DNA of 64,000 bases, taken from Medicago truncatula (taxonomy: Eukaryota; Streptophyta; Magnoliopsida; Fabales; Fabaceae). The notes beneath the pieces were generated by a model. It searched no databases. It was given only the letters and a program-made list of their open reading frames with translations, and was not told where the DNA came from. Location of the stretch: NCBI RefSeq assembly GCF_003473485.1, contig NC_053043.1, forward strand, positions 30,728,576-30,792,575. Reading direction: 5' to 3'. Below are positions 1 to 10,020 of this stretch, piece by piece (within the stretch, counting starts at the first letter, position 1; the number at the start of each line of letters is the position of its first letter). The position numbers and the translations under genes were made by a program.

Positions 1-28
1 CTCCTGGGAAGTCCTTGTGTTGCACCTC
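1..28 (+). rRNA. 5S rRNA, 3' part (cut by window edge)
   Basis: Nucleotides 92-119 of the gene; S spacer follows. Confidence 0.93.
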
Positions 29-166
29 TTTTTGCCAAAATTTCGTGTTCTTTTTGTTAATTAGCGTAATTTTACGTCGTTCCGTTAATTTACGCTACCT
101 AACACTCTATTAGTTAATTAATTAGCGTAGTTTGACGTCTTTTTTGAAAAATAAATTAGAAATGCA

Positions 167-193
167 TATATACAATTACAACGCTTTACTCTC
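167..193 (+). promoter_or_regulatory. Plant 5S upstream promoter (representative)
   Basis: TATATA at 167-172 lies 27 to 22 nt before the gene, GC at 183-184 lies 11 to 10 nt before it, and C is at -1 (193). These match the upstream elements defined for plant 5S genes (TATA-like near -28, GC near -12, C at -1). The same stretch precedes every copy followed here; the degenerate copy at 20883 has only a damaged version. Confidence 0.85.
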
Positions 194-312
194 AGGTGCG
201 ATCATACCAGCACTAATGCACCGGATCCCATCAGAACTCCGCAGTTAAGCGTGCTTGGGCGAGAGTAGTACTAGGATGGGTGACCTCCTGGGAAGTCCTT
301 GTGTTGCACCTC
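194..312 (+). rRNA. 5S rRNA (reference copy for the array)
   Basis: RNA component of the large ribosomal subunit, made by RNA polymerase III with TFIIIA. The 119-nt copy begins AGGTGCGATCATACC and ends GTTGCACCTC; its ends pair as helix I. By position in plant 5S genes, the internal promoter is box A at about nt 50-64 (243-257), the intermediate element at about 67-72 (260-265) and box C at about 80-94 (273-287). A BamHI-type GGATCC sits at nt 30-35. Position 107 is T where the usual plant sequence, as I recall it, has C; the same T is seen throughout the array. Start chosen from the plant 5S 5' end and the C at -1; the end could be one T later. L spacer follows. Confidence 0.97.
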
Positions 313-317
313 TTTTT
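313..317 (+). terminator. Pol III terminator T5 (representative)
   Basis: Five T directly after the gene end, the standard Pol III stop. Further T5 and T6 runs lie downstream in the spacer and could act as backups. Repeated after every gene. Confidence 0.85.
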
Positions 318-512
318 GCCAAAATTTCGTGTTCTTTTTGTTAATTAGCGTAATTTTACGTCGTTTTTGAAAAATAAACTTCGATTGTATTTCATTTTTT
401 CCGTTAATTTACGCTACCTAACACTCTATTAGTTAATTAATTAGCGTAGTTTGACGTCTTTTTTGAAAAATAAATTAGAAATGCATATATACAATTACAA
501 CGCTTTACTCTC
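313..512 (+). repeat. L spacer (200 bp, representative)
   Basis: AT-rich intergenic spacer of the 319-bp unit. It contains a 38-nt imperfect direct duplication, 341-378 and 437-474 (35 of 38 identical), and an 8-bp inverted repeat TAGCGTAA (346-353) with TTACGCTA (409-416). The 35-bp segment missing from S spacers covers the end of the first duplication copy and the sequence after it. Confidence 0.9.
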
Positions 513-631
513 AGGTGCGATCATACCAGCACTAATGCACCGGATCCCATCAGAACTCCGCAGTTAAGCGTGCTTGGGCGAGAGTAGTACTAGGATGGGT
601 GACCTCCTGGGAAGTCCTTGTGTTGCACCTC
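513..631 (+). rRNA. 5S rRNA
   Basis: S. Confidence 0.96.
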
Positions 632-796
632 TTTTTGCCAAAATTTCGTGTTCTTTTTGTTAATTAGCGTAATTTTACGTCGTTCCGTTAATTTACGCTA
701 CCTAACACTCTATTAGTTAATTAATTAGCGTAGTTTGACGTCTTTTTTGAAAAATAAATTAGAAATGCATATATACAATTACAACGCTTTACTCTC
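632..796 (+). repeat. S spacer (165 bp, representative)
   Basis: Same spacer without the 35-bp segment: CGTCG runs directly into TTCCGTTAATT. The inverted-repeat arms are thereby brought to 20 nt apart instead of 55. T runs border the missing segment on both sides, which fits a slippage or microhomology deletion. Confidence 0.9.
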
Positions 797-915
797 AGGT
801 GCGATCATACCAGCACTAATGCACCGGATCCCATCAGAACTCCGCAGTTAAGCGTGCTTGGGCGAGAGTAGTACTAGGATGGGTGACCTCCTGGGAAGTC
901 CTTGTGTTGCACCTC
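797..915 (+). rRNA. 5S rRNA
   Basis: L. Confidence 0.96.
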
Positions 916-1115
916 TTTTTGCCAAAATTTCGTGTTCTTTTTGTTAATTAGCGTAATTTTACGTCGTTTTTGAAAAATAAACTTCGATTGTATTTCATTT
1001 TTTCCGTTAATTTACGCTACCTAACACTCTATTAGTTAATTAATTAGCGTAGTTTGACGTCTTTTTTGAAAAATAAATTAGAAATGCATATATACAATTA
1101 CAACGCTTTACTCTC

Positions 1116-1234
1116 AGGTGCGATCATACCAGCACTAATGCACCGGATCCCATCAGAACTCCGCAGTTAAGCGTGCTTGGGCGAGAGTAGTACTAGGATG
1201 GGTGACCTCCTGGGAAGTCCTTGTGTTGCACCTC
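1116..1234 (+). rRNA. 5S rRNA
   Basis: L. Confidence 0.96.
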
Positions 1235-1434
1235 TTTTTGCCAAAATTTCGTGTTCTTTTTGTTAATTAGCGTAATTTTACGTCGTTTTTGAAAAATAAA
1301 CTTCGATTGTATTTCATTTTTTCCGTTAATTTACGCTACCTAACACTCTATTAGTTAATTAATTAGCGTAGTTTGACGTCTTTTTTGAAAAATAAATTAG
1401 AAATGCATATATACAATTACAACGCTTTACTCTC

Positions 1435-1553
1435 AGGTGCGATCATACCAGCACTAATGCACCGGATCCCATCAGAACTCCGCAGTTAAGCGTGCTTGGG
1501 CGAGAGTAGTACTAGGATGGGTGACCTCCTGGGAAGTCCTTGTGTTGCACCTC
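1435..1553 (+). rRNA. 5S rRNA
   Basis: S. Confidence 0.96.
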
Positions 1554-1718
1554 TTTTTGCCAAAATTTCGTGTTCTTTTTGTTAATTAGCGTAATTTTAC
1601 GTCGTTCCGTTAATTTACGCTACCTAACACTCTATTAGTTAATTAATTAGCGTAGTTTGACGTCTTTTTTGAAAAATAAATTAGAAATGCATATATACAA
1701 TTACAACGCTTTACTCTC

Positions 1719-1837
1719 AGGTGCGATCATACCAGCACTAATGCACCGGATCCCATCAGAACTCCGCAGTTAAGCGTGCTTGGGCGAGAGTAGTACTAGG
1801 ATGGGTGACCTCCTGGGAAGTCCTTGTGTTGCACCTC
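1719..1837 (+). rRNA. 5S rRNA
   Basis: L. Confidence 0.96.
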
Positions 1838-2037
1838 TTTTTGCCAAAATTTCGTGTTCTTTTTGTTAATTAGCGTAATTTTACGTCGTTTTTGAAAAAT
1901 AAACTTCGATTGTATTTCATTTTTTCCGTTAATTTACGCTACCTAACACTCTATTAGTTAATTAATTAGCGTAGTTTGACGTCTTTTTTGAAAAATAAAT
2001 TAGAAATGCATATATACAATTACAACGCTTTACTCTC

Positions 2038-2156
2038 AGGTGCGATCATACCAGCACTAATGCACCGGATCCCATCAGAACTCCGCAGTTAAGCGTGCTT
2101 GGGCGAGAGTAGTACTAGGATGGGTGACCTCCTGGGAAGTCCTTGTGTTGCACCTC
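2038..2156 (+). rRNA. 5S rRNA
   Basis: S. Confidence 0.96.
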
Positions 2157-2321
2157 TTTTTGCCAAAATTTCGTGTTCTTTTTGTTAATTAGCGTAATTT
2201 TACGTCGTTCCGTTAATTTACGCTACCTAACACTCTATTAGTTAATTAATTAGCGTAGTTTGACGTCTTTTTTGAAAAATAAATTAGAAATGCATATATA
2301 CAATTACAACGCTTTACTCTC

Positions 2322-2440
2322 AGGTGCGATCATACCAGCACTAATGCACCGGATCCCATCAGAACTCCGCAGTTAAGCGTGCTTGGGCGAGAGTAGTACT
2401 AGGATGGGTGACCTCCTGGGAAGTCCTTGTGTTGCACCTC
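2322..2440 (+). rRNA. 5S rRNA
   Basis: L. Confidence 0.96.
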
Positions 2441-2640
2441 TTTTTGCCAAAATTTCGTGTTCTTTTTGTTAATTAGCGTAATTTTACGTCGTTTTTGAAA
2501 AATAAACTTCGATTGTATTTCATTTTTTCCGTTAATTTACGCTACCTAACACTCTATTAGTTAATTAATTAGCGTAGTTTGACGTCTTTTTTGAAAAATA
2601 AATTAGAAATGCATATATACAATTACAACGCTTTACTCTC

Positions 2641-2759
2641 AGGTGCGATCATACCAGCACTAATGCACCGGATCCCATCAGAACTCCGCAGTTAAGCGTG
2701 CTTGGGCGAGAGTAGTACTAGGATGGGTGACCTCCTGGGAAGTCCTTGTGTTGCACCTC
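2641..2759 (+). rRNA. 5S rRNA
   Basis: S. Confidence 0.96.
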
Positions 2760-2924
2760 TTTTTGCCAAAATTTCGTGTTCTTTTTGTTAATTAGCGTAA
2801 TTTTACGTCGTTCCGTTAATTTACGCTACCTAACACTCTATTAGTTAATTAATTAGCGTAGTTTGACGTCTTTTTTGAAAAATAAATTAGAAATGCATAT
2901 ATACAATTACAACGCTTTACTCTC

Positions 2925-3043
2925 AGGTGCGATCATACCAGCACTAATGCACCGGATCCCATCAGAACTCCGCAGTTAAGCGTGCTTGGGCGAGAGTAGT
3001 ACTAGGATGGGTGACCTCCTGGGAAGTCCTTGTGTTGCACCTC
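2925..3043 (+). rRNA. 5S rRNA
   Basis: L. Confidence 0.96.
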
Positions 3044-3243
3044 TTTTTGCCAAAATTTCGTGTTCTTTTTGTTAATTAGCGTAATTTTACGTCGTTTTTG
3101 AAAAATAAACTTCGATTGTATTTCATTTTTTCCGTTAATTTACGCTACCTAACACTCTATTAGTTAATTAATTAGCGTAGTTTGACGTCTTTTTTGAAAA
3201 ATAAATTAGAAATGCATATATACAATTACAACGCTTTACTCTC

Positions 3244-3362
3244 AGGTGCGATCATACCAGCACTAATGCACCGGATCCCATCAGAACTCCGCAGTTAAGC
3301 GTGCTTGGGCGAGAGTAGTACTAGGATGGGTGACCTCCTGGGAAGTCCTTGTGTTGCACCTC
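3244..3362 (+). rRNA. 5S rRNA
   Basis: S. Confidence 0.96.
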
Positions 3363-3527
3363 TTTTTGCCAAAATTTCGTGTTCTTTTTGTTAATTAGCG
3401 TAATTTTACGTCGTTCCGTTAATTTACGCTACCTAACACTCTATTAGTTAATTAATTAGCGTAGTTTGACGTCTTTTTTGAAAAATAAATTAGAAATGCA
3501 TATATACAATTACAACGCTTTACTCTC

Positions 3528-3646
3528 AGGTGCGATCATACCAGCACTAATGCACCGGATCCCATCAGAACTCCGCAGTTAAGCGTGCTTGGGCGAGAGT
3601 AGTACTAGGATGGGTGACCTCCTGGGAAGTCCTTGTGTTGCACCTC
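3528..3646 (+). rRNA. 5S rRNA
   Basis: S. Confidence 0.96.
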
Positions 3647-3811
3647 TTTTTGCCAAAATTTCGTGTTCTTTTTGTTAATTAGCGTAATTTTACGTCGTTC
3701 CGTTAATTTACGCTACCTAACACTCTATTAGTTAATTAATTAGCGTAGTTTGACGTCTTTTTTGAAAAATAAATTAGAAATGCATATATACAATTACAAC
3801 GCTTTACTCTC

Positions 3812-3930
3812 AGGTGCGATCATACCAGCACTAATGCACCGGATCCCATCAGAACTCCGCAGTTAAGCGTGCTTGGGCGAGAGTAGTACTAGGATGGGTG
3901 ACCTCCTGGGAAGTCCTTGTGTTGCACCTC
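3812..3930 (+). rRNA. 5S rRNA
   Basis: L. Confidence 0.96.
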
Positions 3931-4130
3931 TTTTTGCCAAAATTTCGTGTTCTTTTTGTTAATTAGCGTAATTTTACGTCGTTTTTGAAAAATAAACTTC
4001 GATTGTATTTCATTTTTTCCGTTAATTTACGCTACCTAACACTCTATTAGTTAATTAATTAGCGTAGTTTGACGTCTTTTTTGAAAAATAAATTAGAAAT
4101 GCATATATACAATTACAACGCTTTACTCTC

Positions 4131-4249
4131 AGGTGCGATCATACCAGCACTAATGCACCGGATCCCATCAGAACTCCGCAGTTAAGCGTGCTTGGGCGAG
4201 AGTAGTACTAGGATGGGTGACCTCCTGGGAAGTCCTTGTGTTGCACCTC
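4131..4249 (+). rRNA. 5S rRNA
   Basis: S. Confidence 0.96.
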
Positions 4250-4414
4250 TTTTTGCCAAAATTTCGTGTTCTTTTTGTTAATTAGCGTAATTTTACGTCG
4301 TTCCGTTAATTTACGCTACCTAACACTCTATTAGTTAATTAATTAGCGTAGTTTGACGTCTTTTTTGAAAAATAAATTAGAAATGCATATATACAATTAC
4401 AACGCTTTACTCTC

Positions 4415-4533
4415 AGGTGCGATCATACCAGCACTAATGCACCGGATCCCATCAGAACTCCGCAGTTAAGCGTGCTTGGGCGAGAGTAGTACTAGGATGG
4501 GTGACCTCCTGGGAAGTCCTTGTGTTGCACCTC
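4415..4533 (+). rRNA. 5S rRNA
   Basis: S. Confidence 0.96.
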
Positions 4534-4698
4534 TTTTTGCCAAAATTTCGTGTTCTTTTTGTTAATTAGCGTAATTTTACGTCGTTCCGTTAATTTACGC
4601 TACCTAACACTCTATTAGTTAATTAATTAGCGTAGTTTGACGTCTTTTTTGAAAAATAAATTAGAAATGCATATATACAATTACAACGCTTTACTCTC

Positions 4699-4817
4699 AG
4701 GTGCGATCATACCAGCACTAATGCACCGGATCCCATCAGAACTCCGCAGTTAAGCGTGCTTGGGCGAGAGTAGTACTAGGATGGGTGACCTCCTGGGAAG
4801 TCCTTGTGTTGCACCTC
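4699..4817 (+). rRNA. 5S rRNA
   Basis: L. Confidence 0.96.
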
Positions 4818-5017
4818 TTTTTGCCAAAATTTCGTGTTCTTTTTGTTAATTAGCGTAATTTTACGTCGTTTTTGAAAAATAAACTTCGATTGTATTTCAT
4901 TTTTTCCGTTAATTTACGCTACCTAACACTCTATTAGTTAATTAATTAGCGTAGTTTGACGTCTTTTTTGAAAAATAAATTAGAAATGCATATATACAAT
5001 TACAACGCTTTACTCTC

Positions 5018-5136
5018 AGGTGCGATCATACCAGCACTAATGCACCGGATCCCATCAGAACTCCGCAGTTAAGCGTGCTTGGGCGAGAGTAGTACTAGGA
5101 TGGGTGACCTCCTGGGAAGTCCTTGTGTTGCACCTC
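5018..5136 (+). rRNA. 5S rRNA
   Basis: S. Confidence 0.96.
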
Positions 5137-5301
5137 TTTTTGCCAAAATTTCGTGTTCTTTTTGTTAATTAGCGTAATTTTACGTCGTTCCGTTAATTTA
5201 CGCTACCTAACACTCTATTAGTTAATTAATTAGCGTAGTTTGACGTCTTTTTTGAAAAATAAATTAGAAATGCATATATACAATTACAACGCTTTACTCT
5301 C

Positions 5302-5420
5302 AGGTGCGATCATACCAGCACTAATGCACCGGATCCCATCAAAACTCCGCAGCTAAGCGTGCTTGGGCGAGAGTAGTACTAGGATGGGTGACCTCCTGGG
5401 AAGTCCTTGTGTTGCACCTC
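5302..5420 (+). rRNA. 5S rRNA, sequence variant
   Basis: Two substitutions against the array consensus: G41A (5342) and T52C (5353, at the start of box A). Its L spacer also carries G to T at 5437. Three linked changes in one unit make a real variant more likely than error. Confidence 0.94.
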
Positions 5421-5620
5421 TTTTTGCCAAAATTTCTTGTTCTTTTTGTTAATTAGCGTAATTTTACGTCGTTTTTGAAAAATAAACTTCGATTGTATTT
5501 CATTTTTTCCGTTAATTTACGCTACCTAACACTCTATTAGTTAATTAATTAGCGTAGTTTGACGTCTTTTTTGAAAAATAAATTAGAAATGCATATATAC
5601 AATTACAACGCTTTACTCTC

Positions 5621-5739
5621 AGGTGCGATCATACCAGCACTAATGCACCGGATCCCATCAGAACTCCGCAGTTAAGCGTGCTTGGGCGAGAGTAGTACTA
5701 GGATGGGTGACCTCCTGGGAAGTCCTTGTGTTGCACCTC
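5621..5739 (+). rRNA. 5S rRNA
   Basis: S. Confidence 0.96.
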
Positions 5740-5904
5740 TTTTTGCCAAAATTTCGTGTTCTTTTTGTTAATTAGCGTAATTTTACGTCGTTCCGTTAAT
5801 TTACGCTACCTAACACTCTATTAGTTAATTAATTAGCGTAGTTTGACGTCTTTTTTGAAAAATAAATTAGAAATGCATATATACAATTACAACGCTTTAC
5901 TCTC

Positions 5905-6023
5905 AGGTGCGATCATACCAGCACTAATGCACCGGATCCCATCAGAACTCCGCAGTTAAGCGTGCTTGGGCGAGAGTAGTACTAGGATGGGTGACCTCCT
6001 GGGAAGTCCTTGTGTTGCACCTC
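5905..6023 (+). rRNA. 5S rRNA
   Basis: S. Confidence 0.96.
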
Positions 6024-6188
6024 TTTTTGCCAAAATTTCGTGTTCTTTTTGTTAATTAGCGTAATTTTACGTCGTTCCGTTAATTTACGCTACCTAACAC
6101 TCTATTAGTTAATTAATTAGCGTAGTTTGACGTCTTTTTTGAAAAATAAATTAGAAATGCATATATACAATTACAACGCTTTACTCTC

Positions 6189-6307
6189 AGGTGCGATCAT
6201 ACCAGCACTAATGCACCGGATCCCATCAGAACTCCGCAGTTAAGCGTGCTTGGGCGAGAGTAGTACTAGGATGGGTGACCTCCTGGGAAGTCCTTGTGTT
6301 GCACCTC
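6189..6307 (+). rRNA. 5S rRNA
   Basis: L. Confidence 0.96.
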
Positions 6308-6507
6308 TTTTTGCCAAAATTTCGTGTTCTTTTTGTTAATTAGCGTAATTTTACGTCGTTTTTGAAAAATAAACTTCGATTGTATTTCATTTTTTCCGTT
6401 AATTTACGCTACCTAACACTCTATTAGTTAATTAATTAGCGTAGTTTGACGTCTTTTTTGAAAAATAAATTAGAAATGCATATATACAATTACAACGCTT
6501 TACTCTC

Positions 6508-6626
6508 AGGTGCGATCATACCAGCACTAATGCACCGGATCCCATCAGAACTCCGCAGTTAAGCGTGCTTGGGCGAGAGTAGTACTAGGATGGGTGACCT
6601 CCTGGGAAGTCCTTGTGTTGCACCTC
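6508..6626 (+). rRNA. 5S rRNA
   Basis: S. Confidence 0.96.
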
Positions 6627-6791
6627 TTTTTGCCAAAATTTCGTGTTCTTTTTGTTAATTAGCGTAATTTTACGTCGTTCCGTTAATTTACGCTACCTAA
6701 CACTCTATTAGTTAATTAATTAGCGTAGTTTGACGTCTTTTTTGAAAAATAAATTAGAAATGCATATATACAATTACAACGCTTTACTCTC

Positions 6792-6910
6792 AGGTGCGAT
6801 CATACCAGCACTAATGCACCGGATCCCATCAGAACTCCGCAGTTAAGCGTGCTTGGGCGAGAGTAGTACTAGGATGGGTGACCTCCTGGGAAGTCCTTGT
6901 GTTGCACCTC
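6792..6910 (+). rRNA. 5S rRNA
   Basis: S. Confidence 0.96.
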
Positions 6911-7075
6911 TTTTTGCCAAAATTTCGTGTTCTTTTTGTTAATTAGCGTAATTTTACGTCGTTCCGTTAATTTACGCTACCTAACACTCTATTAGTTAAT
7001 TAATTAGCGTAGTTTGACGTCTTTTTTGAAAAATAAATTAGAAATGCATATATACAATTACAACGCTTTACTCTC

Positions 7076-7165
7076 AGGTGCGATCATACCAGCACTAATG
7101 CACCGGATCCCATCAGAACTCCGCAGTTAAGCGTGCTTGGGCGAGAGTAGTACTAGGATGGGTGA
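7076..7165 (+). pseudogene. 5S rRNA gene, 5' part, split by transposon
   Basis: Nucleotides 1-90 of a consensus 5S gene with its upstream promoter. The LTR element follows directly after GGTGA (nt 86-90), inside box C. The rest of the gene is at 14821-14854. A transcript from here would run into the LTR, so no normal 5S RNA is expected. Confidence 0.95.
7161..7165 (+). repeat. Target site duplication, left copy (GGTGA)
   Basis: GGTGA directly before the element, matched by GGTGA at 14821-14825 directly after it. A 5-bp duplication is normal for LTR-element integration. Confidence 0.95.
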
Positions 7166-8065
7166 TGTAACACCCCGTTTTCCCAATGTGAAAATTTCAT
7201 TTATTTAATCAGAGTAATTCACCTAAACGGAATGCTACATTCTTTTCTTAAAATCATAAACTGTATAAATAACTATTTATCCTTTAAAATTCAATAACTA
7301 AAAAAAGTCTTTAATACTTCGCAGCGGAAATTATTCAATAATCAAAACAGTCTTTGGCACGAAGGCCTCTTCATAAATTTATCATATAATCCAATCTAAA
7401 ACCAAAGTCATAATTCTTCTTAAAACAATACGCAAGGAATAGAAAGACAACAATAAAATTCCCATCCCATTACGTATCAGAGCACCTAAGACACTTGAGC
7501 CACCACTCCTACTAATCAGTAATACCTGCAAGTTACTCATACGAAGAGCAACATTTCAAGCAGAAGGGGTGAGATTTCACAAAACAATAATATCAAGCAT
7601 ATAATTCAATAATTATATTTAACAACACAAATAACTTCATCTATTAGCAATAATACTTCTTAATGTATAATTCTTAATAATCCAACTAACCTCTAATTAT
7701 CATTTACTTTATATTCATCACATTATAAATGTCATCATATAACACATATTAACCAAATCGTAACAAACACAGATCATCACATCATAGTCATAGTTCATAT
7801 ATAGCATAACAACATCTTAATCCTAATTCATATACAACATAACAACATCATTAATTCATAATAATAATTATTCATCAAACATCTCATTATCAATTCATTA
7901 ATAAAAGACAACTTATCAATTAACATAAACATCATCAAGTACACTTAACAACTCATAGATATCATCATGTAATCATCATCACTAATAACTTTAAAACAAC
8001 ACAATATAATCATCTCTTATTAATAGTAATAATTATCTACATCATAACATAAACATCTTCTTATA

Positions 8066-8213
8066 ATAATATAACAACAACGTAACATGATATTCACTTA
8101 ATAATAATAATAATATATATACATCATCTCATCATAATATAATAATATAACAACAACATAGCATGATATTCACTTAATAATAATAATTATATATACATCA
8201 TCTCTCATAATAT

Positions 8214-8244
<31 letters not shown>

Positions 8245-8265
8245 CATCATCTTCATAATATAAAA
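8066..8265. repeat. Tandem repeat of about 70 bp, interrupted by A27 (left LTR)
   Basis: Units contain ATAACAACAACATAGCATGA, then TTCACTTAATAATAAT and a TATATACATCATCTC segment. The third copy is shortened and runs into 27 A at 8214-8240, absent from the other LTR. Ends approximate. Confidence 0.75.
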
Positions 8266-8563
8266 TATAACAACAACATATTCATCTTCTTGTATTAATA
8301 TAACAACAACGTATTCATCATCTTATGAAAATATAATCAACACATACTAACACCAAAATCAACATCATAAATCTTCAACATAAACATCTTAAACAATATC
8401 ATCTTAAACATCATAGCATCTTTGATAAACAATTACCAAGTAATCACAACATTCGATCATCATCAATAACATAACATAATATTCACTTAATAATATTAAT
8501 CATATATAGAACAACATATTCATCACTTAATAGTAACAATTATACACAACATCATAACAACTT

Positions 8564-8763
8564 AACAATATCATAATCATTATCTTAAACAACATAGCAA
8601 CGTAACAATATCATAATCAATATCTTAAACAACGTAGCAACATAACAGTATCATAATCAACATGTTAAACAACATAGCAACATAACAATATCATAATCAA
8701 TATCTTAAACAAAGTAGCAACATAACAATATCATAATCAACATGTTAAACAACATAGCAATAT
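8564..8763. repeat. 40-bp tandem repeat, five copies (left LTR)
   Basis: Five 40-bp units beginning AACAATATCATAATC and ending near ATAGCAAC(A/G)T, each with a few changes. TATCTT and CATGTT forms alternate in the last units, hinting at an 80-bp pair. Confidence 0.85.
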
Positions 8764-8995
8764 TTTAGTCAACATCATATAATTCACATCGTATAATCTT
8801 CGTAGGTACTTCTTTAACAACACATGGGTAGAACACAACTCGACAAACTCATGGATGATAATTCATCGACAACTTAACAACTCATGGATGATAATTCATC
8901 AACAACGACCTTGACTCGACATATGCGACAATGCAACTTAGACACTTATATGCATGTGGTACCAATCGTCATCATAAGTATTAATATACTTTTAT

Positions 8996-9063
8996 CGTGC
9001 GGAGGACAAAGCTCCTAAAACGTGCGGAGGACAAAGCTCCTAATCGTGGTGAGGACAAAGCTC
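8996..9063. repeat. Three GGAGGACAAAGCTCC-type motifs (left LTR)
   Basis: Three close copies of CGTGCGGAGGACAAAGCTCC, the last altered to GGTGAGGACAAAGCTC. GGAG and CTCC can pair, giving a small stem with a GACAAAG loop. Function unknown. Confidence 0.75.
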
Positions 9064-9693
9064 AATGAAATGCTATGCATGGACTCTTAACAACAAAACA
9101 CCGTAATCATCGTAATCAACATATCATCATGCATCCAATAATTTGGAGCTAAACGTCATCATTTCATAATATATATATAGACATCATGCACTTAGTTAAA
9201 TAACAGCAGTAGCACAGTCAAATCACACAACAATAGAGAGATATCAATATATCAATTGCAATTCACAACATAACAATATTAATGTGAAGCATCAACAACT
9301 TAAACATCAAACATCTTCCACATAAGGCATATAAATATTTCACATAACCAACAACAGCAACATAGGCGACACATAAACATCTCAGGATATAACAATATCA
9401 AATGATAATCAACAACAACTCATGTAACTTAGTTAAATAACAATAGCAGCATAATCAGATTATATTAACAGCTTAATACCAATTCATTTTCAACAACTTC
9501 CTGATCATTCAATAATAATTCAAGCAATGCAATCAATCAATAAATCACATTATAAACACTTAGCATTTCAATATAGCTTCACAATTCACAATCATTATCT
9601 TTAATAGGTCACACTATGTACCTAAAGTTCATTTCTAACCAATCCAAGCAACTCAAGTCTCACAATGCACTAAAAACACTCAATTCTGAAAGT

Positions 9694-10020
9694 GCTCGCG
9701 AGGCGAGAGCATCTGCTCGCCGTGGCGAGTACAAGCCAACTTTCCAACTAAGGTTGTTCTAGGTTCAATCTTGTTCTAAATCATTCTCTAATCAATAGTA
9801 GGCACCTAAAGGTACTCAAAGGCATCTAAGGTTCAACTCAAAAGGCCGAAACACAAAATCTAACATGCTCTCTGCCTTAACTCGCTATGGCGAGTAAGGT
9901 TGCTCGCAATGGCGAGAAATACCAAAACACTCGCGAGGCGAAGGGGAAGGCTCGCGTGGCGAGCGATGAAGATCATCACTCGCGAGGCGAGGATCATAGC
10001 TCGCCGTGGCGAGCGATGAA
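9694..10020. repeat. CTCGC/GCGAG hairpin cluster (left LTR)
   Basis: Eight motifs of the form CTCGC, 3 or 4 bases, GCGAG (one imperfect), two at 9694-9729 and six at 9881-10020. The 5-bp arms are constant while the loops vary (GAG, CGTG, TATG, AATG, GTG). A GC-rich, CpG-rich island in AT-rich DNA. The short open frames over it simply follow the repeat. Confidence 0.85.

Larger units (their letters stand above)
1..7165 (+). repeat. 5S rDNA tandem array, block 1
   Basis: Head-to-tail 5S units, all on the + strand, with no inversion. Counting the spacer after each gene, there are 14 S and 10 L spacers, partly alternating (three L-S dimers at 1719-3527). The block ends inside the 5S gene that carries the transposon; phase is kept exactly across that insertion, so blocks 1 and 2 are one array. 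Each unit holds upstream promoter, gene with internal Pol III promoter, T-run terminator and AT-rich spacer. Confidence 0.98.

Noticed and set aside
1-7165. CRISPR array or centromeric satellite
   Set aside because: Regular units of 284 and 319 bp contain a full plant 5S gene with promoter and terminator; no short repeat/spacer pattern is present.
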